From Cryptomeria japonica (lineage: Eukaryota > Streptophyta > Pinopsida > Cupressales > Cupressaceae): a DNA stretch of 64,000 nt. Each line of letters starts with the position of its first letter. Positions within the stretch are counted from its first letter, which is position 1. Shown in pieces: positions 12,010 to 22,730 of the stretch. A model generated the notes under the pieces. That model saw only the letters and a list, made by a program, of their open reading frames with translations, was not told where the DNA came from and did not search any database. The stretch lies in the NCBI RefSeq assembly GCF_030272615.1, contig NC_081406.1:261877386-261941385 (forward strand). The letters run 5' to 3'. The position numbers and the translations under genes are program-made.

Positions 12010-15000
12010 ATGAAGGTAATTTCCTGGAATATACGAGGCCTAAATGGTCTCCATAAACAGGATGTGCTAAGGAATTTTATTAGAGATCATAAGCCGGACA
12101 TCATCCTGGTTCAGGAAACTAAAATGAGTAAGGAAAAAGTTGAAAAATTAAATTTCTTTAAACATGGGGGTGTTTGTGGTAGTAGTTTTAATGGGGTGTC
12201 TGGTGGGGTGGCCATATTTTGGAATAAGAAAACTATTGATGGAGATTTGATTGATGAAGACGGTAATATCATTTATATGAGATTGAAATGCATTGATGAA
12301 GGACAAGAATGGGTGGTCACCAACATTTATGCTCCAAATTCTAAAGCTGCTAGGTGTAAGTTTTGGGACAAAATCCAGCAAAAAAGAGGGGTTTTTTCCC
12401 AGGATAGTTGGTTGTTGATGGGAGATTTCAACTCCCCTTTGTAAGAGATTGACAAATTTGGAGGAACTCAAGCTCGACTGGATAGTAGGATTGATCTTAT
12501 GGACTTCATCAATGTCAATGCCCTGATTGATGTTGACCTTTCCGGAGCTTCCTACACTTGGTCTAATCAAAGGAATGAAGGAGATCTTATTCAGGTAAGG
12601 CTAGATAGATCCCTTATCAATCCCGACTGGGTCCTTAAGTATAGATTCTCTATGTTTATTATTAATAGAATAGGATCATACCATTATCCCATTTCTTTTG
12701 TTGCCGGTTCTATTAAGGGCAAACATTGTTTTCCATTCCGGTTTGAAAAAACATGGATTTCACACCCTTCTTTGGAAACTTCCATTGCCAAATGGTGGAA
12801 TATTAATGTGGATGGATCTGCCATGTTCAAAGTTGCTAAAAATTTAAGAAATACCAAAGACAACATTAAGATTTGGAGCAAAAAGGTTTTTGGAGATATT
12901 TTTGAATCCAAGAGGAAGCTTAAGGAGGAATTAGAACAGATTCAAAACTCTATTCAGGGAGATGGTTATAAGAAGTTCCCCAAGGCTAAAGAATATGAGG
13001 TTCTAGACAAATTACACAACACTATATCAAGAGAAGAAATTTATTTGAGGCAGAGATCTAGGGCTATTTGGTTAGAAGACGGTGATAGAAATACTAAATT
13101 CTTTCATATGGCATCAATGAAGCATAAAGCAGCTAGCAAGGAAATTGACACTGTTAAGGAGCAATATTTGGTTGATAATATTCCTAATATTATTGGACCT
13201 AATCAAAATAAGATATTATCTGCCATCCCTTCAGTTGATGAAATTAAAAAAGTTGTTTTCTCCTTTCAAGGGGATAAGGCTCTGGGCTCGGATGGCTTCC
13301 CAATATTTTTCTTTCAGGAATATTGGCACATTGTTGGGGATGATACGGCCAATGTTGTCAAAGAATTCTTTGGATCCAGAAGAATTCTTAAAGAAATCAA
13401 CTCTACTTTCATTGTTCTAATTCCTAAGGTGGCTGGAGTTGATTATATGGGTAAGTTTAGGCCAATAAGTCTTTGTAATTATTTTTACAAGATAATCTCA
13501 AAAGTCCCGACTTCTAGATTGTTGGTTGTTCTTCCCCTTATTATCTCTGAGTAAAAAGGATTTGTCCCAGGCAGGCAAATTTTGGATTCTATAATTCTTG
13601 TGCATGAGAATATCCACTCTCTTAATGCTGCAAACAAAGAGGGATTCCACATAAAGATGGATTTGTCAAAAGCCTGTGATAGGATTGAATGGTAGGTTCT
13701 TTTTAGGATTATGGAGGCCTTTGGATTTGCTGAGAAGGTTATTAAAATCACTAGAGAGCTGATATCTACACCAAATTTTTCTATTCTTATTAATGGATCT
13801 CCGTCCAGATTTTTTAAATCTTCAAAGGGACTCAGGCAAGGAGATCCTATATCGCCTATTATTTTCTCTATTTTGGTGGAATGTTTGAGCAGACTGATTC
13901 AAAAGTTGAAAAAGAATAGAACCATCAAAGGGTTGCAACCCTCTTCTGCTAATATCTTCTGCACACATCAATGGTTTGTTGATGATTCAATATTGTTGGG
14001 ATTTTATTCTGTTAGCAAAGCTTCTGCCTTCAAAGGTGCTCTTAGATCTTATTCCCTTGCTACTGGACAGTAGGTTAATTGGGAGAAATCTGCTATTTAC
14101 TTCATCAATACCCCATTGTTGAGGCAACAGAGGATTGCTAACATAATTGGTTGTAAGGTTGAGCTGCTCCCCTCTACTTATTTAGGTCTCCCTCTTAGTT
14201 TGGATCCTCCAAACTCTTTTTGGAATTCTTTAATTGATAAGCTCAACAAAAAATTAGCAGGTTGGAAAGGCTCTATGCTATCACAGGCTGGTAAGCTTCA
14301 GCTTCTTCAAGCCACTCTTCAGAATCTGCTTGTTTATGCTCTTAGTTTGTTTAGTATACCGGTCAAATTTGTTGAAGCTTTAGAAATAATTCAGAAAATA
14401 TTTATTTGGTCTCGTGTGGAAGATAAGAAAATGATTGCTCTAGTTGCCTAGGATAAAGTATGTTCTCCTAAAAGCAACGGGGGGTTAAGTATTAAATCTC
14501 TCAAACCTTTCAACAAAGCTTTGTTAGCCAAACAGATCTGGAGGACATATGGTATTAAGAAAGATTGGAGTAGGGTGTGGTTTGATAAATACATACATAA
14601 TCAGCCCATTCATTCTCTTCTATATTATGAAGATATCCCTACTAGATCTTTTATATGGAATAGTATGATCAAATCTATTAAAGTTGCTAAAGCTGGAGCT
14701 GGATGGGTCCTTGGCAAAGGTAATAAAATCAAATTTTGGGAGGATGTCTGGATTAAAGATGAGCCTCTTTTTTACCAAGATTGCATCCATTTCATTGAAG
14801 AATGTAAAAGGAGGTATGGTTCTATGGTCTATAATTATTGGAAGGAGAATAAATGGGTTAGACTTGATGCAATTTATGCTAGATTTTCGTTGCTCTAGCA
14901 TGATTTGTTGTCTTTTTCTGTCAGCAAAGATTCTAATGATGTTTTCTTATCGAAGAGTAATCCTAGGGGTAATTTTACTGTTGCCTCTTCTTATAAAAAA

Positions 15001-16096
15001 ATTGCTACTCAGGCCTGCAACCCTATATGGACTAAAGTTTGGAATAGATTCCTCATTCCTAAAGTTAACATGTTATTTTTGGCTTGCAACTCACAACAAG
15101 ATACTTACCATCGATAACCTAGTTCGAAGAGGATTCATGATTCCTAATAGGTGTGAGTTATGTTAGAAAGAGGCTGAGTCTGTGGATCATTTGTTCATTC
15201 ATTGTTCTTTTACCTAGGAGATCTGGGGTAAAGTGTGGATGCAATGGAAAGTCGATTAGGTAATGCAAAATAGTTTTAAGGAAGTCATATGGCAATGGAT
15301 TTTCCCTACCAAGCTTCCCATGGTTAAGACCCTCTATTCCTTTGTCCTTCCTATGACCTGTTGGCATATCTGGAAGGAGAGAAACAATAGAATTTTTAGG
15401 GAGACTAAGTGTTCTTCTCATATGGTTTTTGAAAAGATTTGTAGGGCTATTAAAGAAAACATCAATACCATTCACAAAAGTAACAAGTAGTGTAGTTATA
15501 TTAACATGACTGATAATGAGAAAAGCATCCTAACTGAATGGAATTTGATACACAAGGGCTGGAAATCTGATATGAAAAGTAGAAGAGATAATGTTGTGTG
15601 GAGGTTCCCTTTTCATGATTGGGTCAAGGTGAACTTTGATGGTGCAGCTAAAGGAAATCCTAGGAATGTTGGAGGGGGAGGGGTCATAAAAAACTCTTAT
15701 GGCTTTTGTGTTGCTGTGATTGCCTCTCCCTTTGGAGTTCAAAACAGCCATGTGGCAGAAGCTCTGGCAATGTTAAAATACCTTCAGCTTGCTCAGAGAT
15801 TTAATTTTAAAAGAATTTGGCTGGAGGGGGATTCCCTCAATATAATTCAGGCTATTAAAGGTATTAGTTCCCCTTCTTGGAACATCCAAAATATCATTGA
15901 TAATGCTAAAAAAATGTTAGATGCCTATGATAGTATGATTATTACCCATACCTTTAGGGAAGGTAATAGGGTAGCCGATTTGTTAGCCAATGAGGGGGTC
16001 ATTTTAGCGGAGGATGCTAAGTATATCAAAGAATTATCATGTAAGAATGGAGTCCGAGAGCAATTATTTTTTGGTAGAGTCCATGGTACATGTTAG
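12010..16096 (+). pseudogene. LINE ORF2: APE endonuclease, RT, zinc-binding and RNase H
   Basis: Domains in order are: APE endonuclease (12010-12720: SWNIRGLNG, VQETKMS, NIYAPNS, LLMGDFNSPL), RT (about 13230-14100: GSDGFP, FRPISLCN, GFVPGRQILD, GLRQGDPISP, WFVDDSILLG at 13972), thumb/connection, zf-RVT-like CELC...HLFIHC (15155-15210) and RNase H (15640-16010: NFDGAAKGNP, VAEALAML, LEGDS, NRVADLLAN, so the acidic residues are retained). Stops are at 12442, 13552, 13693, 14071, 14449, 14896, 15164 and 15488, and a frame change near 15060-15110. The endonuclease SDH motif is SYH. The RT box is FVDD rather than the usual FADD. ORF2 nicks DNA and primes reverse transcription at the target. Confidence 0.88.
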
Positions 16097-17827
16097 TTTC
16101 ATTATTACCTTTCTGAGTTTGGACTTCAATGATAGATTTTGGAATGAGGCAGATTGTCAGTTGATTACCTGTCTCAGGCGTCGTGATAATGAGTACTGGT
16201 GTGACGGGCCTTATCATATTAAGTGCTGGGTTATTTTGAATGTTTTAAAAGACTACTTGAATAACAATAAAATCACCTTGTTTTTCGATTCCAGCGTCTT
16301 GTTTCTTTAGCATTTGGTCAGTTTGTGCTCTTTTGAGGGTTTCGACTTGAACAACCATCACATTATGGGGGGAAATCTTAACCGCAATGAACCTACCAGC
16401 TGTGATAGCTGGAAAGGTGAATGGAAAATATGGTGAAGGTTGCACAGATATGGCTTCACCGATTACATGGAGAAACTGCATGGGAGCAAGAAGTTCCCCA
16501 AAAATGAAGAAGAAAGGGCTCGACTTGTCAAAAAGGATAATGCCTCCTATTATCTCCCTAACTAGGTAAAATCTTTTTGGTAGAAAATGTTGAAAGGTTT
16601 AATGGAGTACCTTATGGTTGATAGAAGGTTTTCAAAAGTTTGCAATTACCACTTTGTAATCCTTAACCATTTTCGCCATGGATCTAAGATATCGTTGCCC
16701 TTCTACTTGGCTTCCTCCCTTAATGATAACCTGACTGACCATGCCAAGAAACCTAACTCCTACCCCATTGCTCACCAAGGCCTTATTTTGTTAATATATG
16801 AGCATCTGAAGGGTAAAGATAAGGCTAATAGGGATGATCCCTTTGTGGAGAATGCCCATATTTCTGAGGATTATGATGGCTTTGATTCTAATGAGGATTC
16901 TTCTAATCTTCCTCCAAATAAGAAATAGAGGGTTAGTGATGAAGCTAAAGAAGACATTGAAGAGAATGTTGGTTTTGAGTAGGAGCAGGAGAAGGAGGTG
17001 GAAGAAGAGGCAGAGAATGAGCAGGAGAAGGAGGTTGAGGGTGAGGAAGGGGATGAGCAAAGAGAAGAGTATGTTGAAGAGTTAGAGGCGAAGGATAATC
17101 CCTATGTATCAGATAATAGGGATAATGTTCAGCATAACGTGGAGGAGGGAAACCCTGGGTCTGTGGACTCTGTCCTGGATTTGGAGACACGGAATCCATT
17201 CTAAATGCTGCTAGAAATAGCACCCTAGAAATATTCAATTTCTAGAAATGGGTGATTGATAGCATCACTAACATTCAGGATAAATAGAGAGAGCTGGATT
17301 TTAAAATTTAAAATTTGATTAAGGATATCAACATTAAAGGTAAAGAGGATTATGCGGAGGACACGAGTGCTGCAGAGGATGAAAAAGAAATTCTGGACTG
17401 GCCGAAAGGTGACATTATAAAGGGAGATTTGAAGTTCCTTGAGGATGTGGTGAGGATTATCAAAGAAAAGGGTGAGGTTGATAATGTTCTGATAACAAAG
17501 CAAATTAAAAAAACTGAGAATGCTTTGAAGAAATTCATGGAGCATAGTCTAACTGTGTTGAAGGTGTCTTCTCAAAACATGAATGTGTTGGTTGCTTGCC
17601 TGGAGAAGAACAAGCAAAATAAAGAAATGGTGATTATTGATGATGATTCGGCTTCTAGTTTTGTTCTACACTCTTCTAGACGCAGAACGGGGCAAAATGC
17701 AAGTCAGTTGGAGCTGAAGACTAAAGGCAATCAACAGATGCAGGAAAATAAAGAACTGAAAGAGGCAACTAATGCGATGATGATGTTGGTCAAGGATGCG
17801 GAAGAGACTATAAAGATTTTCATGTAA
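16083..17827 (+). pseudogene. LINE ORF3: unrecognised third ORF with acidic repeats
   Basis: I do not recognise this protein. The ATG at 16083 overlaps the ORF2 TAG (16094-16096) by 14 nt in another frame. The frame runs to about 17200, then shifts once and continues to TAA at 17825, about 580 codons. Stops at 16308, 16434, 16563, 16581, 16926 and 16980, and three near 17240-17310, mostly sit where Gln or Trp would fit. The first part is Trp/aromatic-rich (FNDRFWNEADCQ, EWKIW, RLHRYGFTDYMEKLHG, NYHFVILNHFRHGSKISLPF, IAHQGLILLIYEHLK). An acidic stretch with a repeated EQEKEVE unit follows (about 16980-17090). A charged, possibly coiled-coil part comes last (17315-17827). A later start at ATG 16365 is possible. 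Confidence 0.6.
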
Positions 17828-18019
17828 AATATAATTTTGTTTTAGGTGTGCCATTTTCTCGCTGGCCTTGAGATGTTCTTTTCTTTGGTTGTTGTTCTTT
17901 TTGTTGTTCTTTTGCAACCTTTCTCTCTTTGTTCTGTCTTTTCTAGTTTCTCTTTTGCTTATCTCTTCATTTTGTAAGTGGGTTTCGAGTCCCTTAAAGC
18001 TTGATTTTCCTTAATAAAA
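17828..18019 (+). other. LINE 3' UTR and A-tail
   Basis: The sequence is T-rich with repeated TTGTTGTTCTTTT, then AAGTGGGTTTCGAGTCCC and TTAATAAAAAA. There is no ORF. This end would be recognised by the LINE RT in cis. Confidence 0.7.
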
Positions 18020-19120
18020 AACAATTAATATGTCACCATTAGTGATCTTATAATACAAGTTACTGTCAGCATTACCTTTAGTGAAACCAAGCTTCAAAAT
18101 ATATTTGTCCAATCTGGCATACCAAGCTCTAATGGCTTGCTTCAACCCATATAAAGCTTTCCTCAATCTGCAAACCATGTTATTGTCATCTGAAACAAAA
18201 AATCCATCAAGCTGCTCAATGCAGACTTCCTCTTCAAGATCTCCATTTAGAAATGCATACTTAACATCCATCTGATAAACCTTCTATTTCTTATGGGCAA
18301 CATAAGCAAGAAATAATCTCACAACTTCAATTCTTGCTACCGAAGGAAAAGTTTCAACATAATCAATTCCTTCCTTTTGAGAATATCCTTTGCAGACCAA
18401 GCTAGTCTTGTTCCTCACAACTTGCCCATCTTCATTCAATTTATTCCTAAAACCCCATTTAGTCCAATAACATTCTTATTTTTAGGTCAAGGAACTAAAG
18501 TCCATGTGTTGTTCTTTTCTATCTAATCCAATTCCTCTTCCATAGCTTTCATTCAACATTCATCCTTACATGCCTCAACTACTGATGTCGGTTCAATTTG
18601 AGAAATTAAGCATACCTCTTCAGCAGTCAACCTTCTCCTTATCAATACTCCTTTTCTCTTGTCTTCAATGATATGATCTTATGAATGATTCAACCTTACA
18701 TACCTAGGAGTCTTCTGACTTTTTGTTTCTTTGTACTGATCTTCAGTTACTGTTGAATTTTCTGATACTACCGAGGTAACTGGTTCAACATTTTATTACC
18801 AGATCAGTTATGATCATTTCCACATCTAGTTCTCTTTCATAAGTTCTGATTTGACCTTTGTACTGCTCATCTACCTCGACATTAGCACTCTCCACAATTC
18901 TCTACAATCTTTTGTTATAACATCTATATGCTTTGCTTTCAGTTGAATAACTAAGAAATATCCCTTCATCACATGTAGGATCAAACTTTCCAATTCACTA
19001 CCAAAGATTTTGAAATACTTAACTATAGGTTAATGACCAAACCATAACTTATAAGATGTCTTACCGATAAACCAAACTAGATCCAAGATCCAACAAATCT
19101 TTGCCGATTAACCTTAAAAT
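18020..19120 (-). pseudogene. Copia-B: integrase C-terminus and RT N-terminus
   Basis: On the minus strand the RT reads [38 protein letters not shown] (the first catalytic Asp region) and [13 protein letters not shown], then NLYYKITNGDILIV. The LINE entered at that point, before the FVDD loop found at 10244-10274. Upstream is an integrase tail ([14 protein letters not shown]) up to about 19075. The last 45 bases before Copia-E do not match the expected pol sequence. The open part (18011-18271) is the best preserved; the rest has stops and frameshifts. Confidence 0.8.
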
Positions 19121-20335
19121 TGTTGGCCATTTGGTGGAATTGATTGTGTTGCATTGATGTTTTATCATTGATGTCAACACTAGTTGTTTGGATGCTTTAC
19201 CACCACCCTTCTGTTCCCGGTAGATTGAGTTTTTTTGCTAACTTGGATTCGACATGATCTAGTTAACTTTGGTATAATCTGGTGATGGAATTGGCTTGTT
19301 CATAATGCCTATACTCATTTTTGGTGAGTTGGTTTTGGTTTGGTGATTGGATGCTATCCTACTTACATAGAAGATTGGTTTTTGGTTTCGGCAAGGGTTT
19401 CACTGGAAGATCTTTTGGTGGAGATCTTTGATGCATTGCATAATTGGTGTTGGTGCAGCTTCTGATGGAGTTTCGGGATGTTGTTGGTAATCTTGTTGGA
19501 GACTTGGCATTTGGAGATCATTGTTGAAGCGTGTGGACCTATACTTGGTCCTGATTGATCTAGGTTATGGACTGACATTAATGTAACGTGTGGACAAGAA
19601 TTATTGTTGTATTTCTGGGATGTCTTATGTGTTGGATATTATTTGTTTGAGTCTAAGGCCGGCATGGTTTATAATGATGTAATTGGTTTATTGTCTGGTA
19701 GGCGACCTGATAGTTTATGGTCGAGGGTTTGTATTAATTAGATGTAAGATCTCATTATAGATCATCATGGTTATTGTAAGAGGTCATGATCAAGGAATGT
19801 AATGTGTGAATATTGTAATATCATTCAGATAGAGGAGTTGGTCGATCAATGCAGATCGAATTGAGTTTGTAAGAGGATTTAGTCCTCCGGTATTGAGCTT
19901 AACCAAAACTGTACTCAGGCATAGGAGATGCTATCTTTTGCAGTTCGACACTTCTCCGGATTATAGTCTAGATTTGTATGTAGTCAGTGAGACTCCTTTT
20001 GTGATGAGCAGTGTGCTCTAGGTTGTTGGCTTTTCTACAAGTGCAAGCCCCTTCATTGAAAATTCACATACTTACTGCAGAAGTATTATTTGATTGTGGG
20101 TAGGCTTCCCACCGTGGTTTTTCCCTTTACCGGGTTTTCCACATACAAATCTTGGTGCTGTGTGGATGGCTTTTATTCTGTGATTATTGTTTATGATTAA
20201 TTGGATTGACTATTATTCTTGTATTGTTGTTTTAAATTGATAATTCTTTTGGTAATCTCTGACAACTGATTCACAACCCCCCCCCCCCCCCCCCCCGCCT
20301 CTCAATTGTCTTCCGGTTATCTGAACTGTCTAACA
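19121..20335 (+). repeat. Copia-E 5' LTR (1,215 bp)
   Basis: It starts TGTTGGCCATTTGG and ends GAACTGTCTAACA directly before the PBS. Near its 3' end are CCCACCGTGGTTTTTCCC (20108-20125) and GGGTTTTCCACATA, then a run of 20 C (20277-20296) after TGATTCACAA. Confidence 0.92.
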
Positions 20336-20337
20336 AT

Positions 20338-20349
20338 TGGTATCAGAGC
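20338..20349 (+). promoter_or_regulatory. Copia-E primer-binding site
   Basis: TGGTATCAGAGC, two bases after the LTR end, complements the 3' end of initiator-Met tRNA, the usual minus-strand primer in plant Copia elements. Confidence 0.93.
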
Positions 20350-20393
20350 TTTGGTCCTCTCTGCAGAAAGCTTAACCACTTGAGGAAGATCCT

Positions 20394-21290
20394 ATGGTGA
20401 CTAACAATTCAAGTTCATCCAGTTCTTCTAGAGCTATTTTTCATAGGGATATACTAAGGCTTGAAGGAAAAAATGATATAGTATGGAAAATTCAGATGGA
20501 GACTCATCTGAGATGTCTTGGCAAGGAGATTTGGGAGATCACACAGAATGGTGTCACAACCTTTAATATGGGATCTGGCAATCCTCCTCTAGCAAACCTA
20601 GACAAGGAGCTTGATAATGATTGTAGAGCAAGAGAAGCCCTCTTGTGTGCACTTTTTGATCAGCAAATTATGGGATTAACAGACAAATCATCTGGAAAGA
20701 CTGTATGGGATAAATTGCAAACCCTTAATGAAGGTGACCCTACAGTGAAGATTTCTAAACTTGATGGTTACCGAGTGAGATATGAAAATCTGAAGATGGA
20801 AGAACATGAAAGGATTACTGCATTCATGGAAAGAGTAAATGAGATTGTTATGGGAATTCAATATTGTGGTCGAACTCTGACCGAAGATCAGATTGTTTCT
20901 AAAGTCTTGAGAGTCCCATCACCAGCTTACAAAATGAAGGCTACTGCTATTAATGAGTTGAGAACAATGGCTAATACATATGTCAATAGAGATACTTTGG
21001 TTGGGAAACTATCTGCTTTTGAGCTTGAGGAATTTGGACCTTCTCGAGCTGTGAAAACTGAACCTACTTTTCATGCATCTACATCTACAACCGGTAAGTA
21101 AGATTGGAGAGTTTTATATGCAAAAGAATTAGAAGTTATGAAGAGAGAAGATGAAGAGTTAGAGAAACTTGAAGCACAATTTGCTAGAAGAGCACTGAAA
21201 GGACCGGTAGGAATTAAGTATGAAGGAAAAACACCTTTTAAATGTTTTGCATGTAATAAGATTGGTCATTTTGCATCTATATGTCCTTAA
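20394..21290 (+). pseudogene. Copia-E gag
   Basis: It starts at ATG 20394 after a 44-nt leader and is open for 235 codons to TAA at 21099-21104. The same frame then continues through KELEVMKRED to the knuckle CFACNKIGHFASIC (about 21245-21286), which has a complete CCHC set, and stops again at TAA. The core (LEGKNDIVWKIQMETHLRCL, TVWDKLQTLNEGD, MEEHERITAFMERVNEI) is the UBN2-type gag region. Gag packages element RNA. The two premature stops separate the capsid part from the RNA-binding knuckle. Confidence 0.85.
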
Positions 21291-21890
21291 AGGAATTTAA
21301 GATTTGAAGAAAGAGTTAAGATATCATTTAAGCCTAATCAGAAAAAGTTTAGATTCAAGAAAAACAAATTATGCTACATAGAGGATGAGGAAGGAATTAC
21401 TGATTTAGATGATGAATCGGTAGAAGACTCTGCTAGTGGATCCGGCAATGGGAAAGAATGGGTATTCTTGGCTATCAAGGAAGATGATTTGGCACTGGAA
21501 GAGAATGTACCTGAGGAGAAGGCACTTGCTGCTAAAATTGAGGATAAGGATGAATGGGTAATTGACAGTGATTGTTCGCATCATATGACTAGAGATAAAG
21601 GAAAGTTTCAGTATTTGCAAAAAATTGATGGTCAATTAGTTAGATTTGGAGATGACAAGGCATGCATGATTAAGGGAAAAGGAACTATATCATTGGATGG
21701 TAAGAACAATACTAACAATGTTTATTATGTTGAAGATTTGAAGCATAATCTTTTGAGTGTAGGTCAATTGGTAGATAAGGGGTTTCAATTACAGTTCAAG
21801 GATGGAAAATGCAAAATCATTAACAGAATTGGCTTGGAGATTGCAACCGGTATGCAGACAAAAGGTAACATATCATTTGAACTCCGGTGA
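21291..21890 (+). pseudogene. Copia-E protease region
   Basis: The same frame as gag. It has EWVIDSDCSHHMTRD, where the aspartic protease signature D-S-G is D-S-D and so probably dead. Then come LVRFGDDKACMIKGKGTISL and VEDLKHNLLSVGQLVDKG, the conserved Copia protease body. It ends at TGA 21888. A frame change between here and 21943 leads into integrase. Confidence 0.83.
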
Positions 21891-21925
21891 GAAAACATGT
21901 TTGATTACATAGATTGATGAAATTT

Positions 21926-22730
21926 GGTTATGGCATAAAAGGTTGTGTCATGTAAATTTTGATTTAATTGTGAAGATCAATTCAACTAAGGCTGTTAGAG
22001 ATATACCTAAGATTATGAAGCCCTATAATCCGGTATGTAAAGAATGTCAAATGGGTAAACAGGTCAGAACCTCTTTTAGGAGTATACAAGATAAATTAAA
22101 TGATGTTCTTGATCTTATTCACATTGATTTGTGTGGCCCTGCTAGAGTTAAAAGTTTTCATGGTGATAGATGTATCATGCTAATCATTGATGATTATTCT
22201 AGAATGATGTGGGTTACTTTTTGAGAGAAAAATATGAAGTATTTGAAAATTTTAAAATCTTTAAGGCTAAAGTGGAAACTGAGACAAGATTGAAGATTAA
22301 ATGTTTGAGATTAGATCATGGTGGAGAATTCACATCCGGTGAGTTTAATAACTTTTGTGACAAGCATGGTATCAGAAGAAATTTTTTTGCTCCCCGGATA
22401 CCTCAGCGGAATGGAGTTGTGGAAAGGAAAAACAAAACTATCTTGGATGTTGCTAGAACAATGATGATGGAAGCTAATATACCTCATATTTGTTGGAGAG
22501 AAGTAGTTAGTACAACGGTTTATGCATTTAACATAGTACATATCAAAGGAGAAACCGATAAGACACCTTATGAATTATGGTTTGGCAATACACCTATAGT
22601 TAAGTATTTCAAAATCTTTGGTAGTAAATTTTATATCAGGAGAGATGGTACCATTGGGAAATTTGATCCTAGAAGTGATGAAAGCATATTTCTTGGTTAT
22701 TCTAATGAAAGAAAAGCATATAGATGTTAG
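21926..22730 (+). pseudogene. Copia-E integrase
   Basis: The pre-integrase HHCC zinc region (LWHKRLCHVNF, CKECQMGKQ) is followed by the core: HIDLCGPARVKSF (Asp 1), CLRLDHGGEF (Asp 2) and NGVVERKNKT (Glu). All three catalytic residues remain. A one-base loss in a T run near 22216-22221 shifts frame after MMWVTF. A second shift occurs near 22730 after NERKAYRC. Integrase joins element cDNA ends to host DNA, leaving 5-bp duplications. Confidence 0.87.

Larger units (their letters stand above)
10280..18019 (+). mobile_element. Full-length L1-type LINE with three ORFs (about 7.7 kb)
   Basis: The element lies in the RT gene of Copia-B; the RT frame resumes on both sides. It has ORF1 (10304-11686), ORF2 (12010-16096) and a downstream ORF3 (16083-17827), then a T-rich 3' UTR with GGGTTTCGAGTCCC and a short A-tail (TTAATAAAAAA, 18010-18020). 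The flanking AACAA (10275-10279 and 18020-18024) is a short and ambiguous duplication because the A-tail merges with it. All ORFs carry stops, so it is inactive, but its full length is kept. Confidence 0.85.

Noticed and set aside
16387..16569. 60-aa ORF within LINE ORF3
   Set aside because: It is in a different frame from ORF3. The ORF3 frame gives coherent sequence through the same DNA.
10275..18024. AACAA as a firm LINE target duplication
   Set aside because: The 3' copy overlaps the A-tail (AAAAAACAATT), so five bases are not enough; kept only as a tentative note.
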